Part shown: positions 35,194 to 48,589 of the stretch, piece by piece
Position numbering within the stretch: position 1 is the first letter of the stretch
How the letters are laid out: each line of letters begins with the position of its first letter
DNA from: Otis tarda
Lineage: Eukaryota > Chordata > Aves > Otidiformes > Otididae
NCBI GenBank assembly: GCA_026413225.1
Contig: CM048553.1
Coordinates: forward strand, 41,642,001 to 41,706,000
Direction: 5' to 3'
DNA length: 64,000 bases
Position numbers and translations under genes: made by a program
Notes under the pieces: model-generated
Told to the model about the DNA's origin: nothing
The model's database searches: none
What the model saw: the letters and a program-made list of their open reading frames with translations, nothing else

Positions 35194-36310
35194 AGAAGAC
35201 TTCCCGCAGAGAAAATAAGTATCCTAAGTTATGCTAAATATTCTTTTAAATTATATTCTTAGAAGGGAGGAGCACTTTGTGACGTCAGAGGAGCCTGTTG
35301 TGTAGCACTCGTGGCTAACATAATTTGGAATAAAAAGGATTTTGTAAAGAGTATGTGCAAGGGGATCAAGTTTAAATTGTCTATGGGGCAAAGCGCTTCT
35401 GCACTGGGCTGCTGCTGTGGCTAGTCACAGTCTTGCTGCCATGTGTGGAGAACAGCTCTGACAAATAAATGTAAGGCATTTCAAGTGGTAGTCTTTGGAC
35501 GTGGCTGTGGTTAGTGTAGGTGAGTTCTTCACAAGCCTGGGAAGGTATCTAGCACATACTAAATTAGAAATGGCTGTTATAGCTTGGTGTGATAAATAAA
35601 AAAGTACTTTTTTTTTTTTTTGGCTCGAGTGACTAATGAAGCTGTCTGATACTGATTGTTGGCACCACCTCCTTTGCGCCTGATGTGGTGACAGTACTCT
35701 TTGTTGATGGAGTGGTCCACCATTGTTAGTTGCAGCATCATGTTTGACCACTTGTGTTTTGTAATATCCAGCTTGAATATCAGACATGCTGTTTTTCTCA
35801 AAGAGTCATTCCACATTTCTCAGAACTAACTTTGTGCCATGGCAGATAAAATATCAGTACTTCTTGTCTTGGGTATCTGTGTGAGGTTGTAATGATGTTA
35901 CCAGAAATCCCCATAGATTTGGCCTTATGACTTCAAATTTTCCTCAAGTTAGTGATGACCAAATAATCTATGTTATGTGAATTGTAGTTCTGCCAGCATT
36001 ACTCATTCAAGCAGCATCTCACTGAAATAACGTGAACTTTATATATTGATGCCTATATATTCAAATTGGAAAATTCAGTAATGGAGAACAAGTTTATTTG
36101 TCATCCTCTATGCCTGTACATACCTGCTTACTTGTGGGAGAGGGAAGGAGGGGTGACGTATCCACAGTACCTCCCCTGCTCCCCCTAAAAACAATTATGT
36201 TTTTGGTTTTTTTGCAAATGACATTAAATACCTTTTACTAGTACTTGAGTTAAATACGCTAGATGTGATGATTCAGGCTCCTGTTCAGCTTTTCAGAAAG
36301 ACTGTCAGAC

Positions 36311-36356
36311 TGTATGTGTGTGTGTGTATATATATGTGTGTGTGTGTATATATATA
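36311..36356. repeat. Duplicated (TG)n(TA)n compound microsatellite
   Basis: Two successive blocks of TG repeats each pass into TATATATA. Alternating purine-pyrimidine tracts like this can adopt Z-DNA or cruciform forms. Confidence 0.88.
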
Positions 36357-37350
36357 ACCTGCAGCAGTGTCAGTAGATACTATCAATCTAGGCTGCTGTA
36401 TTTTCTCTGTGGGCCAGATTGAGTGTGGCCTTTCTGCAGAGGTACAATGGACTTGTATAAAAGCTTGAATGATTGCTGTCGGCGCTCTGTAGGATGCATA
36501 GACTTCAGTGGCTTTTCTCTACGGAGGCTGCCTACCTGTACAAACCACAGGGTGGGAATCGAGGATCGGGCAGGCGATACGCTGTCTTGTACACCCAACA
36601 GGGAAGGGAAGCTGCAATATTTTGCTTTGACCTTTGCCTTCCTTGAGTCCTACTTTTGTCTTTAGTATTCTTAACAATATATATCTTTTTTTTTTTTTTA
36701 GTGTTGAGAGTAAAGCTTTTCAGCTCTAAGGCTTCCAAAAGGACCCGAGAGTGGCTTAGTAATGAGGAAATAATAGCAATTTTTAATCCCTTTTAGCTGG
36801 TCTGTGTATTTAAATCATACTCAGGATGTGTTTTCCAGCATTGTACACAGATAAAAGGGAAAGATTTTTTCTTTAGTTTTTAAGTGAAAGCTGAAATGCG
36901 TGAGGAGTTGTTGAGGAAGTATAAGAAAAAGGCTAACTATCGCTATTCAGATCAGAAATGTGGGAGCAGTGCTGCTGGTTCTAACAAGATTGCAATATGG
37001 AGATAACTTTCCTGATAGTTCTGCTGTTTTATACAAAATCAGACAGGGTTTTTTGGTTGGATTTTACAACCAGTTTTAACAATCTTAAGTATATTTCTTT
37101 GGTTTATGGTATTTCCTGATTTGGGAAGCCAGTAGAGACGTGTTTTCAAAGTAGCATTAGGAGTACTAAGGGCTGGACAGGCAGAGCACTTTGTTAGTTC
37201 AACACTCATTGTTTTGTAGTGCTGCTGGTGTGAGAGAGGAAAAACAAATTGTCTTTTGTGACTGCAGTTTCTGTGCTCTGGTAGAGTCGCTCTGAGACCA
37301 AGCAGCTCTCTGCTGAAGATGAAAAAGGACAACGCAGAGCAATTCCTTTT

Positions 37351-37384
37351 TTCTTTCTTTCTTTCTTTTTTTTTTTTTTTTTTG
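37351..37384. repeat. (CTTT)n and T-run
   Basis: Four CTTT-type units merge into a T-run of about 18 bases, a pyrimidine-only tract on the + strand. Confidence 0.85.
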
Positions 37385-37612
37385 TCTTTCTCCTCTCTTG
37401 ACTTCTTCCTCTCTTGTCCTGCTTTTCTTGTTGGGCGCGAGTGGGTTGACAGAAATAGTGTCTAGTTGGATCAAAAGGATTGGTAGAGGTCATGTTATTG
37501 AAATCACATTTCCCTTTTTAAAAAAGGGATTAGAATATGTTGATGGTTCAAAGGTTTTCAGCTTTTTTTTTCTTTTTCCAAGGTTAAATTGAGTAAACTG
37601 GGGGAAGCTAAT

Positions 37613-37634
37613 TGTGTGTGTGTGTGTGTGTGTG
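37613..37634. repeat. (TG)n microsatellite
   Basis: Eleven uninterrupted TG units. Confidence 0.9.
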
Positions 37635-37996
37635 TTCAGTGTTAGTGCAGACACAGTTAACTGGCCCTGGAATTCCCTTTGGTGCTTGGAGGGAATTTTG
37701 GCATGAACACCTACTTCTTCCTTGAGCTGGAACTGAGGAGGGGGTCAGTGTTGCACCTGATAGGGGTGTTCAGTGGGAAGAGGAAGAAAGGAAACATGTC
37801 ACAAAGGTGAGATACCTGCATTCAGACACTTTAGTAAAGCAGTGCTCTGGTTTTGATTTCTCATTTGTGGATATTGGAGATAGCATTAAGATCTTTCCTG
37901 ATTTTGCTCCAAGTGTAATTGTTCCATTGATGAGTATGTTTGCCTTATTCCTTCAAATCTTCACTTTGTAACTGCTCTTTCCCCTTTTTCTTCCAG

Positions 37997-38092
37997 GATG
38001 TCACACTGGCTTAGGTCCGTGAAGAACTACCCTGGTGTCAAGCTCGCTCTGACTTGCCTCTAATTCTCAGGAGCAAAGCTGCAGTTAAGAGA
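37997..38092 (+). other. Candidate non-coding exon
   Basis: A strong pyrimidine tract and acceptor (CCCCTTTTTCTTCCAG, ending 37996) precede 96 bases that end at AAGAGA|GTAAGT, a strong donor. All three frames contain stops; one frame gives a 21-residue open frame from an ATG at 37998. A 5' UTR exon of the gene starting at the CpG island fits best. It may also be chance. Confidence 0.35.
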
Positions 38093-38192
38093 GTAAGTTA
38101 AAATCCACTCACAGAATCCCCTGAAGGAAATTAAGACTTTAATTAGTGCCCTCTCCTTTGCATGACAGTCTCTGATACATTTCTTCCTTCAG

Positions 38193-38328
38193 AGTGGCTT
38201 GGTCCATGACAGCAGGCTATCAGCGACAGAGAAAGGGAAATCCAAAAGAGTGGAGTCACTTTGAAAATGTAGCGAAAAGTTAATGAATAGAGCACTTACA
38301 GGGAAAATACTGATGCAGGCTGTGTCAG
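38193..38328 (+). other. Candidate exon next to the 37997 block
   Basis: The acceptor ACATTTCTTCCTTCAG (ending 38192) and donor GTGTCAG|GTAAGC (GT at 38329) enclose 136 bases. One frame holds an ATG near 38205 followed by 25 codons (MTAGYQRQRKGNPKEWSHF and onward) before a stop. The stop means it cannot be a simple internal coding exon in that frame. Being only 100 bases from another well-bounded block is notable. Could be a UTR exon or an alternative terminal exon; no family recognised. Confidence 0.35.
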
Positions 38329-41300
38329 GTAAGCACTTTAAAAGTGAAAAGTGCCCCCCTGTTGGTTTGTTCTCCTTTTAACTGATCGCTTTGAAAATCT
38401 AATTGGAATCCCAGTTGAACTACCGTGATAAAATATGTTTTTGATAGATAAAATAGAAATAATACACATTTAGCAATTGGGAGTGTTGCTGGAAATAGTA
38501 GGTGCATGTAGAAATGAACACAGATTCCCATTTCTTGTTTCATCCTAAGGGCAAAGTACCCTTGATGCAAAGCCCGGGGGACCTATATAGTCATTAGCAG
38601 ATGGAGGGGGACATTAATCTTCTACCCACAAATCTGCCCCAGCACATAAAGCAGGGAGTGTCTCTGTTGTGAGGATTGCTAGAGGATGTATTAAACATGG
38701 TAGTATGGCTTATAATCACAGTGCCAGCCACTCTCGCTGTTCATTGCTGTGTTTTCTTGGTGCCTTGTGTCTCTAGATTTCACTTTTTCTATCTGTGTAT
38801 AATGGCATAGTGACAGTGTTTCTCCTTCTTGAGATGTTGGCAGAAGCTTCTTCCAACACTCTTAAAATCTCTCTCTTGCTGTAAGCACTAGAGTATGTTG
38901 GGATATACTTTAAGTACTTTTTTTTTGTGCTTAGGGAGAAATGTATGATTTTTCTGTGTCATTCAGTCTTTCTCATTTGGCAGTGAGCTAGGAGACAGAC
39001 ATGGTTAATGAGGTATCTCAGCAGCACATTTTTATGGGAGCTTAGTTTAAGGTTAGGAGTATGTCCAGTCTCCAAACTGCCTAGTGAGCATTCTGTATTT
39101 GGAAACAAATGCCAGCTGGCAGTGGTTAAGGAGTGCATGCTTATTCTGCTCGTGATAGCCAAAACATGCTCCCTGCTGTGTGCTTTTGGCAGCTTTGCAC
39201 TGGCAATATGTCTCAAATGCCAGTTGCATGTCCTCCTTTCTTCCTCATAAGTGTGTCCCATAAGGCATGATTTAGCCTAAATAAAAATGTGCCTCTGTTA
39301 GACTTGGTAACATAGGGAAAGAGAGAGACTGCTTGTTTTAAAAAAATCAAGGCATTTCTGAAACACCTGTGGTACATTATTTCCTCAGTGGAAGTAAAAA
39401 GATGGTTATCATGTCTTCCTATACTCAGTAGCAAATTTGCCTTAAATTCCTGAAGATTTGATGATTTTTGTCACACCAGTTCTTAGGCATACTACACTGA
39501 AAATTTTGTGCAATTTATTCTGAGCTAGACGACTGTTGGAATTTCAGTTCTAAAGTGGCTGCGTATTAAGTTTATTTGAAGCTCTAACTTTCCTTATCTG
39601 GTCAATGTATTAATTAAATTGATGGTCAAATTAATCACATTACTTTGCAAGCTGCACATAATCATCACCTCTTCTATTTCTTCATATTTGTTGAATTGTT
39701 TATATCGATTAATATCTAGAATAAGTGTTATATTTTATTGAAAAGATACCTTACATGTAGGCAGCCTGACTTTTAAGTGAAGTGTTGCAAATATGCTTAG
39801 CAGAATTATTTGAAGCAGTTCATGAGTTGTGGTACCTTGGATACAGGTTTTTAAGAATCTGAAAGTAAATAAATCCAGTCTGTATTTCTCTATCATTTTA
39901 ATCTCCAGTAACAGTATAACAGGTTAAAACAGTCACACTTAAAAAAAAATCAAACCAAAACACTGAAGCTTTTCAATTCAGTACTCAAACAACTGCATTT
40001 AAGGTCAAGTCAGCTGTAGGGTGAGTAACCTGTGCTTAGAAGTTGAGTTCAGAAATACTTAAGTATTCAAGCTCCTTATGGCTTTTTCTTTGAGACAATC
40101 TCTCACCTGCTTTGTTTGCAGCAGATCTTGATGTTTGGCAAGGTGATAGTTCTCAAACAATTTAAATGCCTTTTTCTTTTCTAAATCAATGACATTCTGT
40201 TGAGATCTGATAAGATATGGAAATTTTAAAATTAGATTCTCTTCTCTAACCTGTGTTCATTAGAAAAAAAAATTGTCTAAAATCATGAGCATTCCCGAAG
40301 CTGGGATCCCACAACTGCTAAAGAAGGGGAAGGAACAGTACCCATTGGAAAATGCTAGGTTTTTGGTTATCGTGCTTCCACATGCCTGTTGAAGCCTGCC
40401 TGTAGTAAGTGATGTAGTGCTTCTGTTGTCCACTCTGCTCACAATAAGAACAATCTGTGTTTCCCAGGCAGGAGATAAAAAAGAGAGCCTTTCCGTGACC
40501 CGTTCCTCAAACCCATAAGCTTACATCAGCAGCCTGATACCACTGTCACATAGCTTTCCCTCTCTATGGTGAGAAGAACTCAATTCAATTGCTTTCAACA
40601 ACTGATCTAAAGTGGTGCAGGTTTCTTTGTCAGTTCTTTCTAACATTCATCATCCAACTATATCCTGGATATCCAAGGGGATGGACCCATATGCTCAGGT
40701 ACCCGAATACTTTCGTGGCTATCCGTGCTACAGTGAAGTTGAGAATCAAATCTTGCTGTGATCTGTGTTGAAGAAGCACTACTGCACATTGCTTAACTTA
40801 TTCATGCTCTAAAAACCCCTTGGGTATGACATGCAAAAAAGGTATTTTAGAAAGTAGGTTGCAAAATCAAACCCTCAGAAGTTTTGAAATGTCAGATTTT
40901 TGTTGTTTTCTTCCATGCCTGTAACTGATGCAGGAATATGGATCTTGCAACTGTAATTGCATTGTATCCTAACTATTGGTCATCTGAATTGGATAGTTGT
41001 TGCATTAAAAGACTGAGTGTGGCATGGTCATGGTATTAAGTAAATAGCAGAGTGGCATTTGTGTATGAGGAAAAATAGTGTTCACAGAAGAATGAGCATA
41101 GAGTTCAATGCTAAGTTATTATATACTTGTAGAAGATAAACAGAATTGGTTCAACAGAGTTTAAATTCCATGTCAGCTGAATATATTTGCATTATATAAA
41201 CTTAATGCAGATTCAGACCTGTAATAAGTAAGCATGTGTCACATGATTGATTTCAGTGAAGTTTCTCCCATTTATGCTGGTGTTGAATTCTGCCTCTAGT

Positions 41301-44034
41301 CAAAAAGAAGTTTTCTAAAAGTTCTGCCAACACAGTTTTGTCTTGGAACAGCTTTGAGGCTTGCCAGCAGTGTTATTTCTTCTGCGTTGTAGGAGCAGCT
41401 CTAGTTACGTGCCAAACTATGGTCTTATTTTTAAACTGAAAAATAAATGAAACTTATGTAGAAATGGAAACTTTGTTGAATGCCAGATTCTGACCACGTT
41501 GCTCCCATTGGAACCACTAGGACCGCTTTTGCAATCTGCTCTGTCTTTATAGCATTAAGAGGTATTTCGCAATGTGGGAAATACTGGAAAAAGTGAGTGC
41601 AAGAAAGGCAGGAAATCTGCCAATGTCCATGTCTTTTTTTAAAAGAGTTATTATAACCTACTTTCTGAGATGTGTTGTATGCAGATATCAAATTTAACCG
41701 CACTTCAGTTATGGCCAGACAGCTTCCATTTCAAAAGTGTTATTCTATAGAGAAGAGGCAGATCGAAAAATCTGTGTACCTAAATATTTTCTACATAATA
41801 ATAACTTCATTATTTTGGCCTGTTTTCCTAATATAATAAGACTTATGAGTTTGGAGGCTCTATCTGTCAGGCTTCTTTCCTTCCCATTTTCCTTAATTTT
41901 TAGACTTCTTGTCCAATGTAACCAGAATTTTAAAAAGTTAATTTCAGTAAGATAGGAGTTAAAACAGATGGGGGGGGGGGTTGGGAAGGACTCAATAGAG
42001 TACTCAAGAAGAGATTGATTTACTTTGAGTGTCTTCCTCAGAAACTAACCCTAGTTAAAAAGACCCAGATGTTTTGCCTCCAGCAGTGTGCAAGCAGTCA
42101 AATCCATTGAGGGCTTTGAGAAGAGGCTTTAGTAATTTTGGGCAGTCATTGACTTTCAGCTTGTGTGAAAAGGATAGAACAGGTATGTAATCGTATCACT
42201 CCACCACAAAAGGAAGGCACAAATTTGCATTATTGCACCTAGAGTCTCAACATGGTCTTGAGCTGAAGTCTTCAGAGCAGTTACAGAGGTACGTATAATC
42301 AAGCTGAGCTCTGTGAATATGGTGAATGCTAAGGGAGACAGCGTTACCATTTTGAAAGCATGTTCAGCCAGGTAGTACAAATTAGCAAGAAGTCTAGTAA
42401 TACCTGAAATATTTACTAGTTTTGATAGCTGAACAGTTATTTTTGATATACCACTAGACGGCTGTGATCCTGCTAAGCTGTGGCTTAAGGATAACTTAGC
42501 ACAATTCCTCGTGTGTTTGAGAGCAAGTTATTTGTAGACCAGTGCAGCTGGGTGGTGTTACACTGTTGGCACTCAAGATTTTTATCACCACTTCTCAATG
42601 ATGATTCATGAATAGCATTATTAGCAGTGTATATCTGCTAGGGAATGCAAAGTATTTGAGGCTGAAGTTCTTAATTCATAGGATTACAACACAGAGGCTG
42701 GTCGGATGAACTGTCTTTCTGACCCTGTTCTTTCTTGATATTGGACTTTTGATCAGATTGTAATATGCAGAACAAAAGCTCTTATATGAGGAACTGAATT
42801 CACCTTGGGTGATGCATAGTCCTTTTTAGATTGGAAAATGGGCGTGATGGATTTCTGTTCTGAGGAGATAGGCTCTTAGCTCAATGGCAGATTTTTATGT
42901 ATAGGCCTCCTACTTTGTACGTTTACACTGCTTTTGGGGTGGAGCTGTAGTACTACTACTTGCAATTGTCTAATATTTGCTACTATTATCTCATTTCATA
43001 AGACAGATCTTCATTTTGTATCTAAAGGGAGTTAATGATTGTCTTCTGTAGGCTTTTTGGCAGGGCATGGTCAGCTGTGGGGTTCTTTGACTGTAGTAAT
43101 CTCGTTGGCAAAAGATGTAACTTACCATAAATTGGATTTCCTTTTACTGAAGCCTGAAATGACCTGTATATTTGAATTCCAGAAAGAAGATGAAGATTAA
43201 GGGCGTAAAAAGGCAGTTAGATGCTACACCTCCACTGACTGTATTTGGTGCATAACTCCTATTTGAGTCATTGCAAATCTTCATTTTTACTTGGTATATA
43301 TGGTGGGTGTTTAAGGAGGCAGCAAAGAAGCTACTTTCTGCTACTTGATTCTGTAATTATAAATACACTGTCTTTGAGATGAGAAACATCAGACAATAAG
43401 TCTTGGTGATGGTTAAGTTAATTCACTTTTAGAAGTTCAATAATTCATCTCAGAAGTGTCAGCAGCTGGGTCTTGTTAATGGTAAGCCTTTCATTTCTGT
43501 TTAATCAATTGTGAATAATAGAATCCTTCAGAGAAAAATGATGAAGTAAGCATTGATTTCCAAATTGTGTGTCTGATATTGGAGCATTAATAAAATCTAG
43601 AGCAAGCAGGCAACTAGGACCTCATACACTCTGATCACCTAAGTAGTAATCAGAGAAAATCAATGATTTTTGTGTATGATGCGAGATCTGTTAACATTTC
43701 ATCTGTCGCCATTCATCATTGTGTCTATAATTTCACTTTTATAATTGTTTTGATTTTTTGCTGCTTAATAGTATGCATTGAATCAAGCATTTACTGTCAA
43801 GGTTTTATGAAACAGAAGTGGCATTGCTATGTTGTCTACTATTTACTAGCTGTCTCTCATTATTTTAGGGCTTTCTATAGCGATGGTCAAATTAATGCCT
43901 ATGTATTTTCAAATGAGGTTAAATCTTCTTAGAGGGATTCCAAGCAGGCTTCATAGAGTCTTCTGTTACTACCTCTTTCTAAGCTGTGAGGAGCTGTGTT
44001 GCTCATTTGAAAGTAGTCACGTTCTGTCTCGCAG
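38329..44034. other. Likely intronic DNA, no gene recognised
   Basis: No gene or recognisable transposon. A G11 run lies at 41970-41980. A weak exon-like block with donor AACAG|GTATGT at 42183 is noted without confidence. Confidence 0.5.
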
Positions 44035-44329
44035 GGCTGTTATGAACACCTCCAGTAATCATGGTAAAACTCTATCAAAGAGAAACAGTTGTAGAGAATG
44101 TCTTCAAAACAGTCAGACTCCTGGCGTGGCTTCCTCTGCAACATCTTCCTTGGACTGTTCCTCAGCTACAGCTTCTGGCTCTGCGCTTTGTTCCAGGCTG
44201 TCTTGTGGTGTTGTGGAGGGCTGTCACTTTCTGGATGTGTCGGAGGAGGAGATCGATGCTGACATGGCTGGATTCTGGCCTTTGGTGGCTTTAATGCAGA
44301 GGACAAAGATTTTGGTAATGAGAGCATCA
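44035..44329 (+). other. Splice-bounded open block
   Basis: An acceptor-like TTCTGTCTCGCAG (ending 44034) and a strong donor GCATCA|GTGAGT (GT at 44330) enclose 295 bases that are open in one frame, read as part of a 157-codon open frame (43883-44356). The encoded sequence is Ser/Cys-rich at first, then acidic (DVSEEEIDADM). A second frame is also open for 77 codons, which weakens the coding case. No family recognised. Confidence 0.25.
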
Positions 44330-47300
44330 GTGAGTGATCTGAGAGGGAGTAGGTGATGGTAGAACATCTCACCAAGGCGTGGGAGGCCACAGGCTTTCGT
44401 GGATGGGATACCTGTGTGACTTGCACTTTGAGCCTCAGAGTCAGTGAATTTTTGTAATCTGTAAGGTTACAGATTTGTGGGTGTGAGGTGTGGTGTGGTT
44501 TTTTTTTTTTGTGGGTTTTTTTTTTTTTAAATTCTTACTGAAGGCTGAGTTCACTAGTTTTGTTTAGAGCTGCTAGGCACTGGGTTTTTCTGTCCAGTAT
44601 TGAGCTTACCAGCGATCCCATTTTGTTTAAAGCTATATTGAATTTGTATGGAAAACCACAGACAATCAAATCTGCTTCCTGTTGAAGTCAGTCGGAGTTT
44701 AGGCTAAAACTGGACCTGGATTTGGCCCATAAAGCATAGCAGGAAAATTTAACAGTTATAATAAAATTCTTAAGGCAAATAAAATGTTCTAGCAGGTGTT
44801 CATAAATGTGCTTTATGCTCATAGACTCTGTTAAATGTTAATACTGGGGTCCTGCAGAATCTGCGCATAAGGACTGCGTGAAGGAAGCAAATGTCTGTTA
44901 AATGTGCTGTGCAATATTGTAGCAAAGGTGGGTGGCAGTGCAAAGCCACGCTACCTATTAGACTGAAATATGAAAGCTGTTAGAGATTCTGCTGAATTTT
45001 CATTTTGTGAGGGAGTAGTTTTCGAGAGAGAACATACTGTATAAAAAAGCCATGTGTTGTGCAAAACTAGAAGCGTCTTTGTCAGTGCATGCAGTTTTCT
45101 GGGATGTACACAGAGCTTATTAGGGACAACTGCTAACATACTGTATTAAGAATAATTTTAAAATAAGGCAATACTTGCCGGGCAAATAATACCTGAAAAG
45201 CAGTTTTATTTTTTTGTATATTTCATTTTACTTGAATTGGTTTTTTTCATGCCTTAGATGAACCCACAAGCAGAAGTTCTAACATGACCCAAAACAGGTT
45301 TCGAGGATAATAGGCGTTGGCAGAATTTTATATTTAGATCCCTGTTTTATGCTAACTCTTAATATTTTTTTAATCCGTCACTTCACCATCAAAGAATTTC
45401 TTCATCAAAGCACAGTGAGGTCCATTTTAGATTTCCAGGAGATTTCTGGCTTCTAGTGGAAGCGTTTGTTGGCTTTTCCAGCAGGTTTTGCAGCATGCCC
45501 TGAAAGGTGGTAGCTTGTGCTGGCTTCGTTTCTTCTAGCAGTTAATTTCATTAGGATTCAGGTCAAACCCATGGGACAAAAAAAATATCTGTGTGTACTG
45601 AACAGTTCCTAAAATGACACCATGAATGCGGCCGTCATTGTTAGAATGTGTTTTGTTGGTGTTTGATTAATTGACTGAGTTATCATCTCATCAATGCTCA
45701 GTCATTGTGTTGCAGGATAAAAGCAACCACGTATTACAAAGATACTCTCTTTCCCAGTTAACTTCTTAATTTTCTGTGTTAAAAGAGAATGCATTAGCTT
45801 GGAAAACACTAAGATGGCTGAGTGAGGGGAGGTCTTTCACATGACATTTAGATCTATCAAGTTACAAGCATCGCAGCTGCCCTTGTATCACACGCAGCTG
45901 TCAGAATGTCCACATAATGTCAGAAAGGCTCCTCCAACTGTTGCCTTGGTCTTGTCCTCAAGTGTCTGTTCCCTGCAGTGGCAGTGCTGGCATTTTTTTT
46001 AGCTGATGAGGATGAGGGTGACTCAGAAATCTTGCTTCATTCTACCTTGTTGTAAAAAGGATTGAAGCATGCACTTACGTGCTTACACAGTGGATTCTCA
46101 TGGCTTACTTCCCAAACAAAGTTGCAGGCTTACCAAGGTGATGAGATCTCTTAGCTTACTCCTCTGTAGTAGTGCTGCACTGGTGTGCTTATGAATTTCC
46201 AAAGCAAGGCTGAGCATCATCATCAGATAGCAGACTGGGAGCTCCAACACATAGTAAGACTCTCTTTTCTTGTAATCCTTCTAGGACAAGGAGGCCTAGT
46301 AGAGAAAGGAAGAGCGGGGGGGGGGAAGATTAGGAACTGTTTTTAATCAAGTGGAAAATAAAGCGGTACTTCTCTTGTAAGTTGTGGCACTTCTAGAGTA
46401 GTGATATTCATGCAGAACTTTTAATCCCTGCAGTACATTACAAATGCATTGTATGAGAATTAAATGTTAATTGAGGCCATTATTTTATGAGTGGGCTATT
46501 TATATAGTAAAGTTATTTGAAGTAATGGGCCATGAATGCATTTTGTTTATTAACTTCACTAGTGCTCATTCTTCTATATCTTCTTTTTATCACAGAGCAG
46601 TAGTTCTGAAATGAAAGGCTCTCCAATGACACTAAGACCTGCAATATATAAGGCATATTACTTGTAAATAATGTTGTTTTGTTGATTTCAAGATATCCAA
46701 CAGCATACAGTCAAAGCCTTTGGATGATTAAGCTTTCAAGTGACTTTCCATCTGAGAAGAAACTAAAAATACAGAAGAAAAGGATTTTTTTTTTCCTTTG
46801 TTTAAAACTTACTTGATTCAGGTACTTAAATGGTCTTCTCCATTTTGAAGATGGGAAGCTGGGGTAAGGAAAATTATGTACTTTGTCTGGGTTTATGAAG
46901 GGAAGTCTGACAAAGAAGTTAAATTGGGATCCTCTAAATGTCAGGCCACCTTTACAACTACTAGAATATCCTTCCTTTACTTTTTAAAATGTCTGTCAGG
47001 AATGTATAGTGAAGCTTAGATTTTATTGGATTTCTGTATGACAACTGCTTTGTGGCCCTGAGGGTGTGAATACCCACACTTTGTACGTATTCATCACTAT
47101 TTGAAGTTGAGAGTACTGTATCTGTTATTAAATCTGGAAGAAAGACAGTGTCAAGCCAACATACTTGTAATAATATTTTTAATTTCCTTCTCTAATTGTT
47201 TAATGGAATTAATATGAACATTTTCGCCATAAAGTTGGACAGCTGCAGCAGGATGTGATTTAGCTGGCTCTTCTTTTGACGCATTCTGGCAAACTTTAAA

Positions 47301-48589
47301 ATATGCAATGTTATAGAAGTCCCATTCATCTGTCATGTAGCTTTCTCGCACTTCCTTCATCTCCAGTTATTTATCCATTGTATTTTTAAAAGGACGAGTT
47401 CAAATTGCTCCTCAGTTCTTGGTTATGATAAAATGCAGTGCAAAACAAAAACCTTGCATGCTGCCTTCCCTCTCATGGAAGATGCTGGGACTTGCGTGTG
47501 AGCGGTGTTTACCTGACGAACTGCAGCATTAAGGGATGTAGTGTATAACTATACTACCTGTCTGTTCATCATACCTTATCATGATTTTTTGTACTTACTG
47601 AGAGACCATTTTTGCAGTTCAATCTTTTGCTTGTTGCGTCCAAATTCAGTTTAGAATACTTTTATCTAAGTAAAGAAAATGTTGAGAAGTTGCCTACAGA
47701 TCCATGCTGAACTCTCATTCTTTAATAGAAACTGTGGGTTGTTTTTTTTTCCTGGCCTCCTATGTGCTTAGGAAATTCTGTAAGCATTTATCGTTCTGTT
47801 GATGTATTACAGTACATTTAGACTCTGGACTTTTGAGCATTGCCAAAGGAACACAGGAGAAAGCCAGCTATTTGTAAGGGGAGAGTATTGTATTTATATA
47901 ATAATTGTATGCTAATAATATAGGGAGAGTATTTGACAATTGAATGAGGTTTAAATACCATTGGGTTGACCTGACAATCTGTAGTGCTCAGCGCAACATG
48001 GCCATTACCTCGCAAGCATTGTTTTGTGTAGTTCTGGAGGCAGCAGCTAGGAGAGCCATCCTCACAGCGAGCTCCTGGTGAAACCGGTTGCTGTGTGTGC
48101 CAGCGGGACTGTGCCAAGGCTTAAATTCTGCTTCTACAACTGGGACTCTGATCAGTTACAAAATTGAGTATTGTCTATTCTCTTATAAGGCGCTGCTTTC
48201 TACCCCATGGTAATTGTGTGGTGTCCAGACTTGCTTAGTTGGGAAAGCCTACAGGGCTTTTGCAGGCCACTAGGTTCAGAGTCTGGAGACAGCTGGCCAC
48301 AGCACGCAAAGAACAAATGGTAACTTGAAAAAACCTACACATGTGAGAGTCCTGAATGAAGTCAAGATTAAAGTAATTCATTCTGGATGATTTTAACAAA
48401 AAGACAGCTTGTATCATTTTAAAAAGAATACCTTATAAACTCATCTTCTAAAGATAAAAGCTATCAAGGCCAAAACCGTGATATTACCCCAGATACCAAT
48501 TACTGCGGTTTCTTAATGTGCTTGTGTGTTTTAGTTGTGCATTTATTAAATATTTAGAAGTTCAGCTGTAGATATTTTTAATCAAAATC
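44330..48589. other. Likely intronic DNA, no gene recognised
   Basis: No gene. T-runs occur near 44502-44529, a G10 run near 46315-46325. Open frames are short and lack domains. Confidence 0.5.

Larger units (their letters stand above)
35194..37996. other. Likely intronic DNA with simple repeats
   Basis: No gene recognised. Contains T-runs near 35608 and 36687, the compound repeat at 36311-36356, a CTTT/T tract near 37351-37384, a TCCCTTTTTAAAAAAGGGA palindrome near 37511 and a GT repeat at 37613-37634. Confidence 0.5.

Noticed and set aside
42084-42182. Block ending in AACAG|GTATGT
   Set aside because: Good donor, but the acceptor choice is ambiguous and stops occur in all frames. Not distinguishable from chance.
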